Source of the DNA: Cryptomeria japonica
Lineage: Eukaryota; Streptophyta; Pinopsida; Cupressales; Cupressaceae
Assembly (NCBI RefSeq): GCF_030272615.1
Contig: NC_081413.1
Coordinates: 186,054,169 to 186,118,168, forward strand
Direction of reading: 5' to 3'
Length of the DNA stretch: 64,000 nucleotides
How positions within the stretch are numbered: the stretch's first letter is position 1; the number at the start of each line of letters is the position of its first letter. The position numbers and the translations under genes are program-made. The notes beneath the pieces were generated by a model. It worked only from the letters and a program-made list of their open reading frames with translations. It was not told the origin of the DNA and made no database searches. This document shows positions 21,220 to 33,806 of the stretch, in pieces.

Positions 21220-22790
21220 TTCCTATCGCATTCTTTTCCATCGGTCTAGGTACAAATTTCCATGTCTAATTATTTTCTATATGATTCAACTCCTCTTCCC
21301 TTTCTTTCATCTAACCTTCATCCTTGTTAGCTTATGTAAAAAAAAAATTCTCTACCTAAGATATAAAATAGAAACTTGCTTGTTCACTAGCCTTAGCAAG
21401 TCTTTTTCTTGTCTGGACTCCTTTGTCTTTATCTCCAATGATCTAATTTTTTGAATGGTTCTTTTGCACATACTTTGTAGGTGTCTTATATTTTTTTTCA
21501 AGTTCCTTCTCTTCTACATTTGTCTATTCTTTGTCTTCTAGAGTCTCCTTCTCTTCCATAGCAATAGGACCATCCTATATTTCAATCTCATGTTCAGATA
21601 CAACATGATTCCATTCTTCACTTTGACATTCATAATTTCCACAATATTCTTTAGCCTTTTGTTGTAACACTAGTATGCCTTTCTCTTTGTAGAGTATCCC
21701 AAGAATATTCCTTCATATGATCTTACATCAAAAATTTTGAAGTTTTCTTCATCTCTTCTTATGTATCACTTACTTCCAAATATCTTGAAATACTTAACAG
21801 TAGGTGTTCTTCCATGTTATAGCTCTTAAGATGTCTTTGTGTGATTCACTCTTACCTGTATCCTATTAAGAATATATATAATAGTATGCATAGCTTCTTT
21901 TCAATACATATTAAGTAGGCTAGCATCTTTTAACATGGTTCTAGACTTCTCTATAACAATTCTATTCTTTCTTTCAAGCACTTTATTCTGTTGAGTCCTA
22001 GGTGCAAATAATTTCCTTCTAATACAATCTTCACAAAATCTATCAAAATAATTTGATGTAAACTATCCTCCTCTATCAAACCTTAGAAACTTAATTTTAG
22101 CATCTATTTGATTCTCAACCATAGATTTGAATATCTTAAATCTATAAAATGCTTTAAACTTTTCTTTTAAGAATGTAACCCATTTTATTCTAGAGTCATC
22201 ATCAATAAGAAAGATAAAATATCTTCCACCATTTAGTCATCTTGTCCTTGTAGGTCTGCATAGGTTTTTATTAATCAACTCCAAAGGTATTGTAGTATAA
22301 TACTCCTTATTCTTGAATATGTTCCTCTTTTTCTTTCCCATCTGACATTCCTTGCACATTGTATTAGCAAGTGTGATAATCTTTAGTAAATATCTCATAG
22401 CATGAGTTGAATTGATCTTCACCATTTTGTCAAAGTTAACATGTCCCATCCTTTTATGCCATAACCAACATTCACTGATCGGGGCCAATAGACAACTACT
22501 TTCTACACTTTCATTCACAAAGTATAAATTGCCATTTGTTCTTATGCCTTCTACAATCAATCTTACAGAACCTCATTTTCAGCTCTCACATCTAAACCCA
22601 TGAATATAAGTTTGTAGCCTTTACTGCACATCTGACTCACACTTGAAATATTATGTCTCAAACCTTTAACATAATAATCTTTATTTGTCTTATTCTTACC
22701 ACCAATAGTTATGGTTCCTTTACCACAGATAGGTATTGCCTCCTCACTAGCAAATTTCACTAATCCACCATCATATTTTCCAAAGTCTAT
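21220..22790 (-). pseudogene. pol: Element A: integrase, linker and start of RT
   Basis: Minus-strand copia sequence between E1 and the gag piece. At 22560-22237 the integrase zinc domain is clear: SWLLAPISECWLWHKRMGHVNF followed by CKECQMGKKK. At 22760-22563 lies the sequence just upstream (VKGLRHNISSVSQM). The core region (22240-21750) is heavily mutated, but its order follows the copia elements B and G. The stretch 21750-21220 is the poorly conserved linker up to the GTKW region of RT, where E1 is inserted. Small plus-strand open frames here (21188-21454, 22412-22603) are shadows. Confidence 0.75.
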
Positions 22791-22796
22791 GAACTT

Positions 22797-23469
22797 ATTT
22801 CTTTAATCTGTCATATGATTTGAGCATCCAAAATCAATTATCCAGGCTTTAGGTTCCACTTTTACATGCAGTGCAATCTTTATAGTCATTGATCTTTCAC
22901 TGGTATTCTCAACATGTGAAGTGTTAGACCTTTCACTATATTTTTCTTCTATGGCTAAAAATAATGATTCTTCATTTGAGTCATCACCATCTTCATCTTC
23001 AAAGTAGTAGGTCTCCATTGAACAAAAACTCTTTTTAGACTTATCTCTGTCATCTACTCTTTTCTTTATGTCATCTATCCTATAAATATATTTTCTCTTG
23101 CTATCATCATCTAGTTTCTTATGGATAACCTCCCTAAAAGTACATCTAGAAACATAATGACCAATTCTTCTACAATTAAAACATTTAAAGGGAAACTTAC
23201 CTTTGTATATCCTAAATCCTTTCTTCGGTATTATCACAAAGTTTTCTTCCATTTCTTCCATGTCATTGAAGTTTCTTTATTGAATTTTATCATTAATCTT
23301 CTTGGTGACTTTGAATGTTGCTTCCTCCTTCTCATTTTTTTTCTCACTAAGCTCTAAAATTTCAAAGGTAGAGAGTGATTCATAGAGCTGATCCAAAGTA
23401 TATCTATTCATATCATGACTTTCTCTAATGGTATACTTCTTAAGCTTATAATAGTTAGGCAGTGTTCTC
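22797..23469 (-). pseudogene. gag: Element A: gag C-terminal part and protease
   Basis: Minus-strand piece with one CCHC knuckle, CFNCRRIGHYVSRC (near 23150-23190), an acidic linker and the protease site WIIDFGCSNHMTD (near 22805-22845), where the usual Asp-Ser-Gly reads Asp-Phe-Gly. Upstream (23262-23464) the gag frame is recognisable by the DQLYESLSTFEIL segment near 23370-23395. The copia element B interrupts the gene at 23465-23469; the gag continues at 31607. Confidence 0.82.
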
Positions 23470-24828
23470 TGATAATATGATGAAACTATAAGGATCCGGT
23501 CAACTAATGAGAGGAAGGGGGTGAATCAGTAGATAGAAAATAAACTAAGCTTTCACCAAACAAACTTTCAACTCAGAATCCAATCACAAAACTAACTGGT
23601 TTAGTCACTGTATCAAAAACTGCAACTACACTGTCAAACTTTACCAGTTGACCAAAAATATCAATGATATAATGTAACAGATCTGAAACTCAAATACCAT
23701 TTAACCAAAATATTAAACCACTTCACTAATATTAGTAATAGCACATTTTAGATCATTTCCAGTCATCTAAACATATCTATGCAAATTTACCAATCATTCA
23801 TATCAAACATATTAAAAACACATCCACAAAATCATTCACCACTTGACATAATGATTTTTCATGTGGAAACCCAAATGGGAAAAATGACGGAGGGGATGAA
23901 TACCCACAAGTATTCTAAACTCTTCTAAATTCCACCCTTTTAGGAGCCAAGCCTTGTTAGAAGCATATACAATAATGGCCGGTTAAGAATAGATCCGGTT
24001 AAGGGATTGACTATAATACCCTGTTAAAGGCAATACCATATTAAAGGTAACCTCAATGGAGGATTTCAAATCCAAGCTAATGGATCACCTGGTTAAAGGA
24101 TTTAAACAAGAAGCCTATTAAATCTTACCCAGTTAAGGGATTTAACTATTGTAATGGTTAGAGAACAAAAGGTTCTTTGTTGATCTGGTAATAGCACTAT
24201 CTTGCTTAATCAGATCCTTTTATGCTCCTATCTATCTTCACAACATTCTACAAACACACCTTCTCGTTTGGCAACAATCACACTTAACCAAATTTGCCAA
24301 CACAATTACAAACAATTCATCGACCTTAAAAAAAATACATTAGGTCGGTAACACAACACAAAACCTACAAATCTCATAGAGATTACAAACATATCGATTC
24401 AATATTGACTGTTAGATTACATAGCAATCAACTACACATTATTCTAGACAACTTCAACCACTCCTGGATCACTACACATTGGATCCTATAGCTCATCACG
24501 TGTTTTTTACTTTATGTTATGCATTTGATCATTCCCAAGATAAACAGTTATCTCTACATGCCAAAACCATTTTGAAACTCATCACATGCATCATGCATAC
24601 GTGGCATCTTCATCTTCGATCATCATTCAGTTATAGATCATCACAACTGATTCTCCAAGCTCCATCAGTTAGGGTTTTTCTAATCAATTGGTTAGGGTTA
24701 CCAGTTGATCTCTTTGCTTCAATAATAATGTTGGTTGCATACACTACTTTACTACATCATTACTGGTTACTATTGACATCAATGACAACACTATACTTCA
24801 TCAATGCAATCTTCATGCAATGCCAACA
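23470..24828 (-). repeat. B 3' LTR
   Basis: 1,359 bp, TGATAATATGATGAAAC...ATGCCAACA as read on the plus strand. It carries the conserved modules CACCCCC-type (here GAGGAAGGGGGTGAATCA near 23511-23528), GTGGAAACCCAAATGGG (23871-23887) and spaced GGTTAAGGGATT blocks (23990-24140). It is 34 bp shorter than the 5' LTR, mainly because a duplicated ACCAGTTGC-type stretch near 24770 is missing. Confidence 0.9.
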
Positions 24829-26179
24829 TTCTCCCCCTTTGGCATTAATGGCAATACAAATACCAATACCCATTGATTGTGATGATTGAGAGTAAAGCAT
24901 ATGTTAGGTCCTGGAGACAACTGAGAGGGGGGGGTGAATTAGTTGTCTAATAAATTCAAACCAAAATCTTATTAACCAACTTAATGCTTAATACCAGTAA
25001 ACTAGTTAAGTATGCCGGTAGACAGTGTTAACAGTAAATTGCTATACCGGTAAGGATTAATGCATGAAACATAAACACAAAGTCATCCACAACACATGAC
25101 ACCAATATTTGTACATGGAAACCCTGTAAGGGGAAAAAACATGGTGGGAAACCTTACCCACAATCAGATGATACTACTACAGATAGTAAGTGTACAAAAG
25201 GGGTCTGCACATGTAGAAAGGCCAATAGCCTAGAGCTCACTGCTCAATCACAAATGGGAGTCACACTGACTATAGTTGGATGGTTAAATCCAATAAGAAT
25301 GTACTACACAAAATAGCATCTTCATATGCTGGATTTAGTACCGGTGTAATACTGATATGCTTCTACAAAAACCTAACTTCACCTTCAAATGATGTCGTCG
25401 TGTATACCTCTTCTTGATCTCGCATATACCTTCACACAATTCTTTTTCGCATTCCACACTTGATCTTACAAATAAGATCTTACATTTATACCATACCCTA
25501 AGACCAATTTTAGTAGGTCGGCTCTACAAGATATTACAATAAAAACATTTTACAAATAATATAATATCCGATGCAATAACCGATTGAACATGTCAGCTTA
25601 ATGCATTTACAACAATAATAAATCATCTCCATAGCGTGCCATGCTGATCTGGAAAAGATAAGCCTATCGGTGTAACCCTAGATAATCTGGACCTATTTGT
25701 CGGTAAAAGCAAATATGCAAATATGAATATACCAATGATTATTTCTTCAAAATAAAGTGTCCACATGATGTTTTCGACATTACCAAGTGTCTTCCATATC
25801 ATTCCAGGTACCGATGAACAATATATCCTGTCGGTGAACCATATACCAGTAACTTTTGCACAGTTTACTGTTTGCCGGTGAATGTTGTTGGATCCCCAAA
25901 GTAACATCAATGACAAAACCATACCAAAATACCAACAATATATACACAGGTATAGGAATCCTAGTTTACATTTTTCCCATATACTCTCCTTCAACTATAT
26001 CTTCATGTCTTTAGCTGGTAACTGGATATCAATCATATACACTTCTTCTCCCCCTTTGATAGCAATGCCAAAGTGAAGATAAACCATATAGTTTCATGTT
26101 TCACCGATATGCAACTAGTTGCTCCCCCTAGGGAGTAGCTCCACTCTACACCAATTCTTCTTCAAGATTTGCAATAGGC
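24829..26179 (-). other. B 3' untranslated region and polypurine tract, split by a solo LTR
   Basis: The pyrimidine tract TTCTCCCCCTTTGGCATTAATGG at 24829-24851 is the polypurine tract on the minus strand. A second one, CTTCTCCCCCTTTG, lies near 26043-26056. Element G has the same two tracts near 41008 and 41188, so the doubled tract is a family trait. No coding sequence is seen apart from the inserted LTR. Confidence 0.7.
24897..25942 (-). mobile_element. Solo LTR in B, same family as element D
   Basis: A single LTR at 24902-25937 (1,036 bp), TGTTAGGTCCTGGAGACAACTGAGAGG...AATACCAACA, closely matching the D LTR at 57964-58988. The five bases on each side are GCATA and ATATA, three of five the same, so the duplication is imperfect or decayed. 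The homologous stretch of element G (about 41060-41075) is uninterrupted, which confirms an insertion. The open frame at 25623-25994 is not a gene. Confidence 0.8.
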
Positions 26180-27600
26180 TCAAGGATTGATGGCTTCCAC
26201 ATCTGCATAATTGACTTCATGTAGGGGTACAACCCCTAACTTACCTCTAAGATATTCAAATGTAGCCTTAGGTAGAGGTTTAGTAAAGATATTTGCTAGT
26301 TGTTCTTTAGTAGATACATGCTTTAGTGACACATCTTTACATTTCACTTTCTCTCTCAGGAAATGATACTTTAGCTTAATATGCTTTGTTCTAGCATGCA
26401 ACCCTGAGTTCTTAGAAATTTTTATATCACTTGTGTTATCACAAAAAATTCTTACCGGTTCTGATATCTTCAACTTGAAACCTTCCAAAATGTTGCAACA
26501 TATTCAGCTTATGTTGTTGATTGAGAGATACAACTTTGTTTCTTGTTTCTCCAAGACACTAACTTGCCTCCAAGAAAAAATGCTCCTTCAGTTATACTCT
26601 TCCTGTCATCAAAATTGCCTGCCCAATCTACATCTGTAAAGACTTTTAAATCAAAGTCTTTTGCATATGGATACAATAATCCATAGTCAATTGTGTCTTT
26701 CAGATATCTGAAAATTATTTTGGTTGCAACCATGTATGTCTCCTTCAGACTTTTCTGAAATCTGGCAACCAATCCTACTACATGAGCAATGTTCAGTCTA
26801 TTTTGGACAACATAATTTAGTTTACCTATCATGGACCTATACTCCTTTTCATCAACTGATACAGAATCATCTTCCTTAGAAAAATTACGACCTATAACCA
26901 TTGGTGTTCTAACTGATTTACACTCTCCCATTCCAAAAAATTTCAACACTTCTTTCACATATTTGGACTGTGTGATAAAAATAACTTCCTTCATCTATTG
27001 GATTTGCAAACCTATGGAAAAATTTATCTCACCTACCAGTGACATCTCAAATTCACTCTTCATTTCATTAGCAAAATCATCACACATATCATCATTTCCT
27101 CCAAAAATGATATCATCCACAAATACCTCACTTACCAGTATCTTATCACCTTATGTCTTGAGATTTATGTTATTGTCTTCACTGGTTCTTTGAAAATCTA
27201 TCTTCACTAAGTGAGAGTGAAATCTTTCATACCATACTCTTGGTCCTTGCTTCAATCCATATAATGCCTTATGTAATTTGCACACTGTGTCCTTTTCTAC
27301 AATTAAAGCATAACCATCTGGTTGTTCAATGTAGACTTCCTCTTCCAATATTCCATAAGGAATTTTGATTTCACATCCATCTGATATACTTTAAATCCTT
27401 TGTATTCTGCAAATGCAAGTAGATTCCTTACTCCTTCCAATCTTGCTACTAGTACAAATGTCTCACCATAGTCTTCACCTTCTTCTTGTGCATATCCTTT
27501 GCATACCAGTCTGGCTTTATTCCTGACCACTACTCCATCTTCATTCTATTTATTTATGAATACCCATTTTGTACCTATTACATTCTTGTTCTCTTGTCTG
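26180..27600 (-). pseudogene. pol: B reverse transcriptase and RNase H
   Basis: Minus-strand, read 27600 to 26180. RT starts near the [21 protein letters not shown] motif (27500-27440) and passes YQMDVKSKFL and [14 protein letters not shown]. The catalytic box [11 protein letters not shown] (near 27090-27125) keeps both Asp residues. A frameshift lies near 27348 and a stop near 27150. RNase H has TDVDWAGNFDDRKS (near 26590-26640), CDNTSDIKISKN (near 26410-26450) and the end EQLANIFTKPLPKATFEYL (26230-26310). Copia enzymes copy the element RNA into DNA; this copy is broken. Confidence 0.9.
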
Positions 27601-28990
27601 GGTACCAATGACCAAGTATTGTTCTTCTTTATCTGGTCAAGTTCGTCTTCCATTGCCTTGATCTAGTGTTCATCTCCAAAGGCTTCTTTTGTTGTTCTAG
27701 GCTCAATGGTGGAGATCATACAAGAGTTCTCTCTTATCCCTCTTCTAGTTAACACACCTACATTCATTTCTCCAATAATCTAATTGAGGCTATGATTGAG
27801 TCTAACATACCTTTGAATAACATGATCTTAGTTTTTCAGGTTCTTCTTCTTCTTCACTTTCTTCATCTTTTGTTGGACCTTCCTATTCCGGTTGAACTGG
27901 GGCTTCTCTGTTCTAATCACCAACTTCTGGATTTACCATTTTTGGTTCCAAAAATAGTTTGTAAGGTTCTTATTCCTTCTCCTTGTTGGTTTCACCTGAA
28001 CTTTCAGGAAACTCATCTACTCAGACATTTACACTTTCAATGATCTTCTTAGTTTAGCTGTTGTAACACTTGTAAGCTTTTCTCTTGGTGGAGTAACCAA
28101 TAAATATGCCTTCATCACTCTTGGCATCAAACTTACCAATATAATCACCTCTTTTGATAAAACGTCTACTACCAAAAAATTTGAACTCACATTTGGTGAT
28201 CTACCATACCAGTACTCATAGAGTATTTTGTCCTTACCTATTTTAACTAGTATCTAGTTCCTTTTATAAATAGTTGTGCTAACAGCTTCTCTCCAGAATG
28301 TCTTAGCTACACCTCCTTGAATTAGCATAGTCCTAGAAGCTTCAACTAATGACTGGTTGTTCCTTTCTGCAATACCATTCTTTTGTGGTGTCCTTGGTGT
28401 AGATAGTTGCATCTTTATTCCATTGACTTCATAGTATCTAGTGAATTACTCTGAAGTGAATTCACCACCTTGATCGGTTCTTAAGCACTTAAGCTTTCTT
28501 CCACTTTCATTTTCAACTAAGGCTCTGAATGCCTTAAACTTGCTAAATTCTTATGTCTTGTCTTTCAATAATGTGACCCAAATCATCCTTGAGCAATCAT
28601 CAGTAAATATCATGAAGTATTGATCACCTTGAATACTCCTAGTCCTCATTGGTCCACAAAGGTTGGTATAAACCAAATCTAGCAAATTTTCAGCTAAGAA
28701 ATATTTTCTCTTGAAGGTTGTGGATGTCATTTTCCCTAACTAAAATTCCTTACACAAAGCATTCACCAGGTTTTCCAACTGAGCCAAACCTCTTACTGAT
28801 TTGGACTTACTGACTCTTACAATATTATCAAAATTTATATGACAAAATCTTTGATGCCAAAGCTAATTGTCTTCTACTTTTGCAATCAAACAACCGTTGA
28901 CTTTAGAATTTAAGTGAAATAAGTTACCTCTAGTATGTTTTTCGGTTGCAATCAGTTCACCTTTGCTTCCATAAATCTTGCACACTCCAT
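27601..28990 (-). pseudogene. pol: B integrase and linker
   Basis: Minus-strand copia integrase. The zinc domain and the core are recognised by translation against elements G and F: a WLWH-like HxxCH segment near 28840-28870, DLVWxxxCGPMRTR near 28640-28690, the RTDQGGEFTSE region near 28450-28500 and the STPRTPQKNGIAERNNQ region near 28340-28410. The stretch 27601-28100 is the acidic, poorly conserved linker to RT. Stops and small indels prevent long open frames, so no single frame covers the region. Confidence 0.75.
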
Positions 28991-30190
28991 TCTTGAATTC
29001 CAGTGGCTAACCTTTGTCATTGAGTTGAGCAACACTCAAAAGATTATGTTTCAGTCCTTCAACCCAGTAAACATCATCTACACTTCTTTTACCATTTAGG
29101 GAGATGGATCCTTTCCCTTTCATCATGCGGGATGAGTCATTCCCAAATCTAACAACACCTCCATCAAATTCCTTCAAAGTAAGAAACTTACTACGGTCAC
29201 CGGTCATCTGGTGTGAACAATCACTATCTATAATCCAGTCATCTGAATTATCCAAGTGAGAGACCAATGCCTTCTGATATGATATCTCTTCTTTGATGGC
29301 AACAAAGACAATATCCTCATTTGCATCTTCGTTAGATTCTTCATCCGTAATTCCTCCATCCACTGCAATGAGACAATTTCTTTTACCTTTGCCATTATAC
29401 TTCCTATACTTCTCATGGTTTTCTTAATTATCTCCATTTGGATAGTTAGTAGCAATATGTCCAATCCGGTTACATGCAAAACACTTCAGTGGTAATTTAC
29501 CTTTGTACTTACCAGTGCCCTTGGGTAACCGCTTGGCCAACAATGCTTCAAGCTCAATCAGACTCTCTTCATCATCTACCTCTCTGCACCACAGTGGCAT
29601 CCTTACCTTTTTTTATCAATAGATTTGAGTTCTTGAATGGTTGCAACTATGATAGCATAGACCGGTAGAAGGGTTCTCAACACCTTGCTAACCACAGTGG
29701 AATCCTCCACTGTACCTCTAGCCCTTTTGATTTCTCCAACAATCTTCTTGATCCTTTGACCATACTATTGAATGTTTTCTTCTTTGGTCATCCACATATC
29801 ATCAAATTTTCCTCTAAGACTCTCTTCTTTGGCAATCTTAACATGCTCATCACCGCTATAGATATCTTCCAGTTTCTTCCATACTTCATATGCAGTCTCC
29901 AATCCATGAACATCAACATACCCTGAATCCGACAAGGAACTGATGATGGCCTTTAATGCTTGATTGTTCTTCTATTTCTCCTTCTTTTGATCATCTGTCA
30001 AAATTCCATTAGGCAAGTTATACTTAGTAACAATATGTTCCCAATATTGACTTCCTAAGCTCTTGATATAGATCTTCATCCTGTCACTCCAAATTGTGTA
30101 TTTTTCCCTATTGAACTTCGGACCTTCTTTCTTCATCATGTTCTCCTAGATCTTTTCCTCAAGCTATTAGGCTTAAACACAAGAGGACTT
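28991..30190 (-). pseudogene. gag: B gag and protease
   Basis: Minus-strand. The protease site reads WIIDSDCSHQMTGD (near 29190-29235), with Asp in place of the catalytic Gly. The acidic linker precedes it (DGGITDEESNEDANEDIVF). A CCHC-type knuckle with a CNRIGHIATNYP order lies near 29440-29490, its last Cys replaced by Tyr. The capsid part runs 29560-30150 and includes a KFDDMWMTKEENIQ-like stretch near 29770-29815. It starts just inside the primer site. Several stops break the frame. Confidence 0.8.
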
Positions 30191-30193
30191 GAA

Positions 30194-30208
30194 ATGCTCT
30201 AATACCAA
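30194..30208 (-). promoter_or_regulatory. B primer-binding site
   Basis: On the minus strand ATTGGTATTAGAGC, a one-base variant (C to T) of the tRNA-Met site ATTGGTATCAGAGC, directly next to the 5' LTR. Confidence 0.85.
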
Positions 30209-31601
30209 TTAATAATATGGTGAAACTATAAGGACTTGGTCAACTACTGAGAGGGGGGGTGAATCAGTAGATAGAAAATAAACTAAACTTTCACCAAACA
30301 AAATTTCAACTCAAAATCCAATCACTAAACTAACTGGTTTAGTCATTGTATCAAAAACTGCAACTGCGCTGTCAAACTTTATCGATTGACCAAAAATATC
30401 AATGATACAATGTAACAGATCTGAAACTCAAATACCATTTAACCAAAATATTAAACCACTTCACTAATATCAGTAATAGCACATTTCATATCATTTTCGG
30501 TCATCTAAACATATCTATGCATATTTACCAGCCATTCATATCAACCATATCAAAAACACATCCACAAATTCATTCACCACTTGACACAATGATTTTTCAC
30601 GTGGAAACCCAAATGGGAGAAACCACGGTGGGGATGAATACCCACAAATATTTTGAACTCTTCTGAAATGCACCCTGGAGCCAGACCTTGTTATAATCTT
30701 ATACAATAATGTCCTGTTAAGAACAGATCCAGATAAGGGATTGACTACAATACCCTGTTAAAGGAAATACTCTATTAAAGATAACCTCGGTGGAGGATTT
30801 CAAATCCAAGCTAATGGATCACCTTGTTAGAGGATTTAAGCAAGAATCCTGTTAAAGCTTACCCGGTTAAGGGATTTAACTATTGTAATGGTTAGAGAAC
30901 AACAGGTTCTTTGTTGATCTAGTAATAGCACTACCTTGCTTAATCAAATCCTTTTCTACTCCTATCTGTCTTTACAACATTTTGCAGACACACCTTCTGG
31001 TTCAGAAACAATCACACTTAACCAAATTTGCCAACACAATTACAAACAATTCATCGACCTTAAAAACAAATGCATTAGATCAATAACACAACACAAAACC
31101 TAAAAATATCATAGAGACTACAAACATATTGGTTCAATCTTGACCATTAGAGTACATAGCAATCAACTACACATTGCTCTAGACAACTTCAACCACTCCT
31201 GGATCACCGCACACTGGAACATGTAGCTCGTCACACATTTTTCACTTCATGCTATGCATTTGATCATTCCCAAGATAAATGGTTATCTCTACGTGCCAAA
31301 ACCATTTTGAAACTCATCACATGCATCATGCATACATGGAATCTTCATCTCTGATCATCATTTGATCATATATCATCACAACCAATTCTCCAAGCTCCAT
31401 TGGTTAGGGTTCTGCTTATCAACTGGTTAGGGTTACTGATTGATCTCTCTGCTTCAATAATAATACCGGTTGCATACATTGCTTTACTACCAGTTGCTTT
31501 ACTGCATCATTACTAGTTGCAATACATCTTCATTACCGGTTACTGTTGACATCAATAACAACACTATACTTTGTCAATGCAATCTTCATGCAATGCCAAC
31601 A
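30209..31601 (-). repeat. B 5' LTR
   Basis: 1,393 bp; on the plus strand TAATAATATGGTGAAAC...ATGCCAACA, so its minus-strand end has changed from CA to TA. It matches 23470-24828 along its length, with extra sequence near 31485-31540. It holds the same LTR modules (CTGAGAGGGGGGGTGAATCAG at 30247-30267, GTGGAAACCCAAATGGGAGA near 30602). Open frames inside (31470-31667, 31546-31746) are not genes. Confidence 0.9.
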
Positions 31602-31606
31602 TTCTC

Positions 31607-32135
31607 ATCACTTTTGTTACAACTTCACTTTCTTCCATTTTTCCACCAATGTCTCTCATCGCATTGACTATCTCATTTACTCAGTGCAAATAACCTTCAA
31701 TGTTATCATCTTCAAACATTCTCAATGTCTTAAATCTATACTTTAGATTTTTCATCTTGACTTGCTTGCACTTCTCATCTCCTTCATAAATGTTTCTCAA
31801 TTTATCCAATATTTGATTTTCACTTGCACATAAATTGATCTTAAAAAAATTTGTCATGCAAACTACTAACAAGTGCATTTCTTGCTTTGGCATTATTTTC
31901 ATTATTCTTGATCTCATCTATAGTAGTCGAACCATCATTCAAATTAGTATAACCAGTTTTGACAATGTCCCATATTTCAAACAATAGAGAATTCAAATGA
32001 TATTTCATCTATGACTTGAAAGCAGAGTAATTTGTTCTATCAAACCTTTGTTCCTTGAAATAGATGTCTTGCACCATCTCATACATTCCTCAAGCAGTTA
32101 AGCCTATCATAGAGGAACCTCACTCTAATAACATT
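31607..32135 (-). pseudogene. gag: Element A: N-terminal gag and primer site
   Basis: Minus-strand capsid part of the old copia element, with KLRNIYEGDEK and KMKNLKYRFKTLRMFEDD (31690-31800) followed by the GYLH-VNEIVNAMRDIGGK segment (31625-31685) that leads into the B insertion. One TGA or TAG separates the last two. At 32121-32135 lies a decayed primer site (minus strand ATGTTATTAGAGTG compared with ATTGGTATCAGAGC). Confidence 0.78.
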
Positions 32136-32340
32136 TGTTGAACACACCATAGGACTAAGAGAGGGGATTAATCAGTCTAGACCTTAAAATAACTTACCTA
32201 TAATCCTTTAAACATCAAATCACAATTAACTTATCTCTAAAAATATGACATATGAAACTATTAAGTACAACACACACAAGAACACTAGATTTATGTGGAA
32301 AACCCAAGAAGGGAAAAACCACGGTGACAATCACACTCAC
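32136..32340 (-). repeat. Element A 5' LTR remnant
   Basis: Starts TGTTGAACACACCATAGG next to the decayed primer site and keeps the AAGAGAGGGGATTAATCAG and TGTGGAAAACCCAAGAAGGG modules of the copia LTR group. It is cut at 32340 by element F. The remaining part of this LTR must lie to the right of the window. Confidence 0.7.
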
Positions 32341-32397
32341 TATTGGCATATTGGTATAAATGTGGATGATATTGATGAATTAGTATAAGGATTGTTG

Positions 32398-32484
32398 GTG
32401 ATGATATAGTTGAGATGTTATTTGATGACTTGATAATCCTGCTAGTGATGATATAGTTGAGATGTTGTTTGATGACTTGATGAT
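32398..32484 (+). repeat. 47-bp tandem duplication at the start of the F LTR
   Basis: The block GTGATGATATAGTTGAGATG..., about 36 bases long, occurs at 32398 and again at 32445, with one difference (TTATTTG or TTGTTTG). It is absent from the B and G LTRs. Confidence 0.85.
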
Positions 32485-33806
32485 TAGTTTCTATTGTCAT
32501 TGATGGAAACTATGGTTACATTGTTCATTCATGTTATCTAAGTCATCTATGATTGACCAGAAAGATATGGAATGGATTTGACAGTTAACTGGAAAATAGG
32601 ACTTTAACCGGTAAATGTGAAACTGTGTTATGCTTAAGTAATTGGATCTAGAGATTGATGAAGAATTTGGTGTTGCGGTTTGGAATTTTTGTTTGTAACA
32701 TTGTAATGAGGTTATGACCAAACCTGCATCATATTTTGGCTATCGAAAGTCATGTTTGTGATTGACTAATGTATTTTCTATAGGGTTTTAGTAGGGTTTA
32801 AGAACCAGTATTCAAATCTTATAACCGGTAATGATTTTGCGTTTGACGGTGTATTACATTATGTTTGTAAGATGGTGATGACATGGCTGAATCCACGTGA
32901 AGTGTTTAAAAAAAAATTTGGCGTGATCAAAGAGCAAATTTCTTGGGAATGAGCGAATTTCTTAGTAGAATGAGCTAAGGGTTTGAAAGTGTATCAGATC
33001 GATGTGCGGTGATCATTCAACAATTGTAATTGATTTGTAATTGATTGTAATGATCTGCAATGAGTTGTAAAGATCTATGATGATCTATGTTGTAAAACTT
33101 AGTATGAGATTAGGGTTTTGTAACCGACTAAGTTGTAAAGTTTATTTATGGTAAGTTTGTGATGATTTACTGTGCCAGTGATCAAAGGAAGAGTTTGTGG
33201 TCAAACTAGTGTTTGTGTCTGCAAGGGAGAAGCATATTAGAGTGGGAAAGGATCTATACAATCAAGTAGAGAGTCTTATTTTCAAATGATACATCTATTA
33301 TTCACTAACAGTTGCAGCAAAATCAAAATCCCTTAACTGGGTAGGTCTTGATAGGCCTGATTGTATAAATCCCTTCACCGGCTGACTCATTAGCTTGGGT
33401 TCTAAATCCTTTCACAAGCTCCTAATAGAGTAAAGCTCTTAACAGGGTTGAGGTAAATCCCTTAACTGGGGGACTCCTAATAGGTTTTGCTCCTAACTAG
33501 GCATATTTGTAAGCTCCTAACCAGGCTAGGCTCCTAACAGGGTGCATTTCAAAAGAGTGCAAAAATTTTGTGGGTACAATTTCCCACCATGGTTTTTCCC
33601 ATTTGGTTTTCCATATGAAAATCTTGGTGTTCATATTTTTATTGATTTCTTATGTGTTGAGTTGATATCTTTCTATTGCATTCATGTTGATGAACACTTA
33701 GAAGAATAGTTTGATGAATCAGATTAGAATTATGATTTCATTTATTACTGATACTATTTATGAGTTGTTTTGAAAGAATTTTTTGGTGGTTGTTAAAGTT
33801 TTAAAG

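Larger units (their letters stand above)
23465..31606 (-). mobile_element. Element B: full-length Ty1/copia element in A gag
   Basis: 3' LTR 23470-24828 on the left and 5' LTR 30209-31601 on the right, so transcription runs leftward. A perfect target duplication TTCTC flanks it (23465-23469 and 31602-31606). Removing the element rejoins the two halves of A's gag in frame. Internal order on the minus strand: primer site, gag, protease, integrase, RT, RNase H, polypurine tract. A solo LTR (24902-25937) is inserted in the 3' untranslated part. The coding parts carry stops and at least one frameshift. B and element G have related LTRs. Confidence 0.92.

Noticed and set aside
24479-24889. 136-codon plus-strand open frame
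   Set aside because: It lies in the B 3' LTR on the strand opposite to transcription and is not open in the 5' copy.
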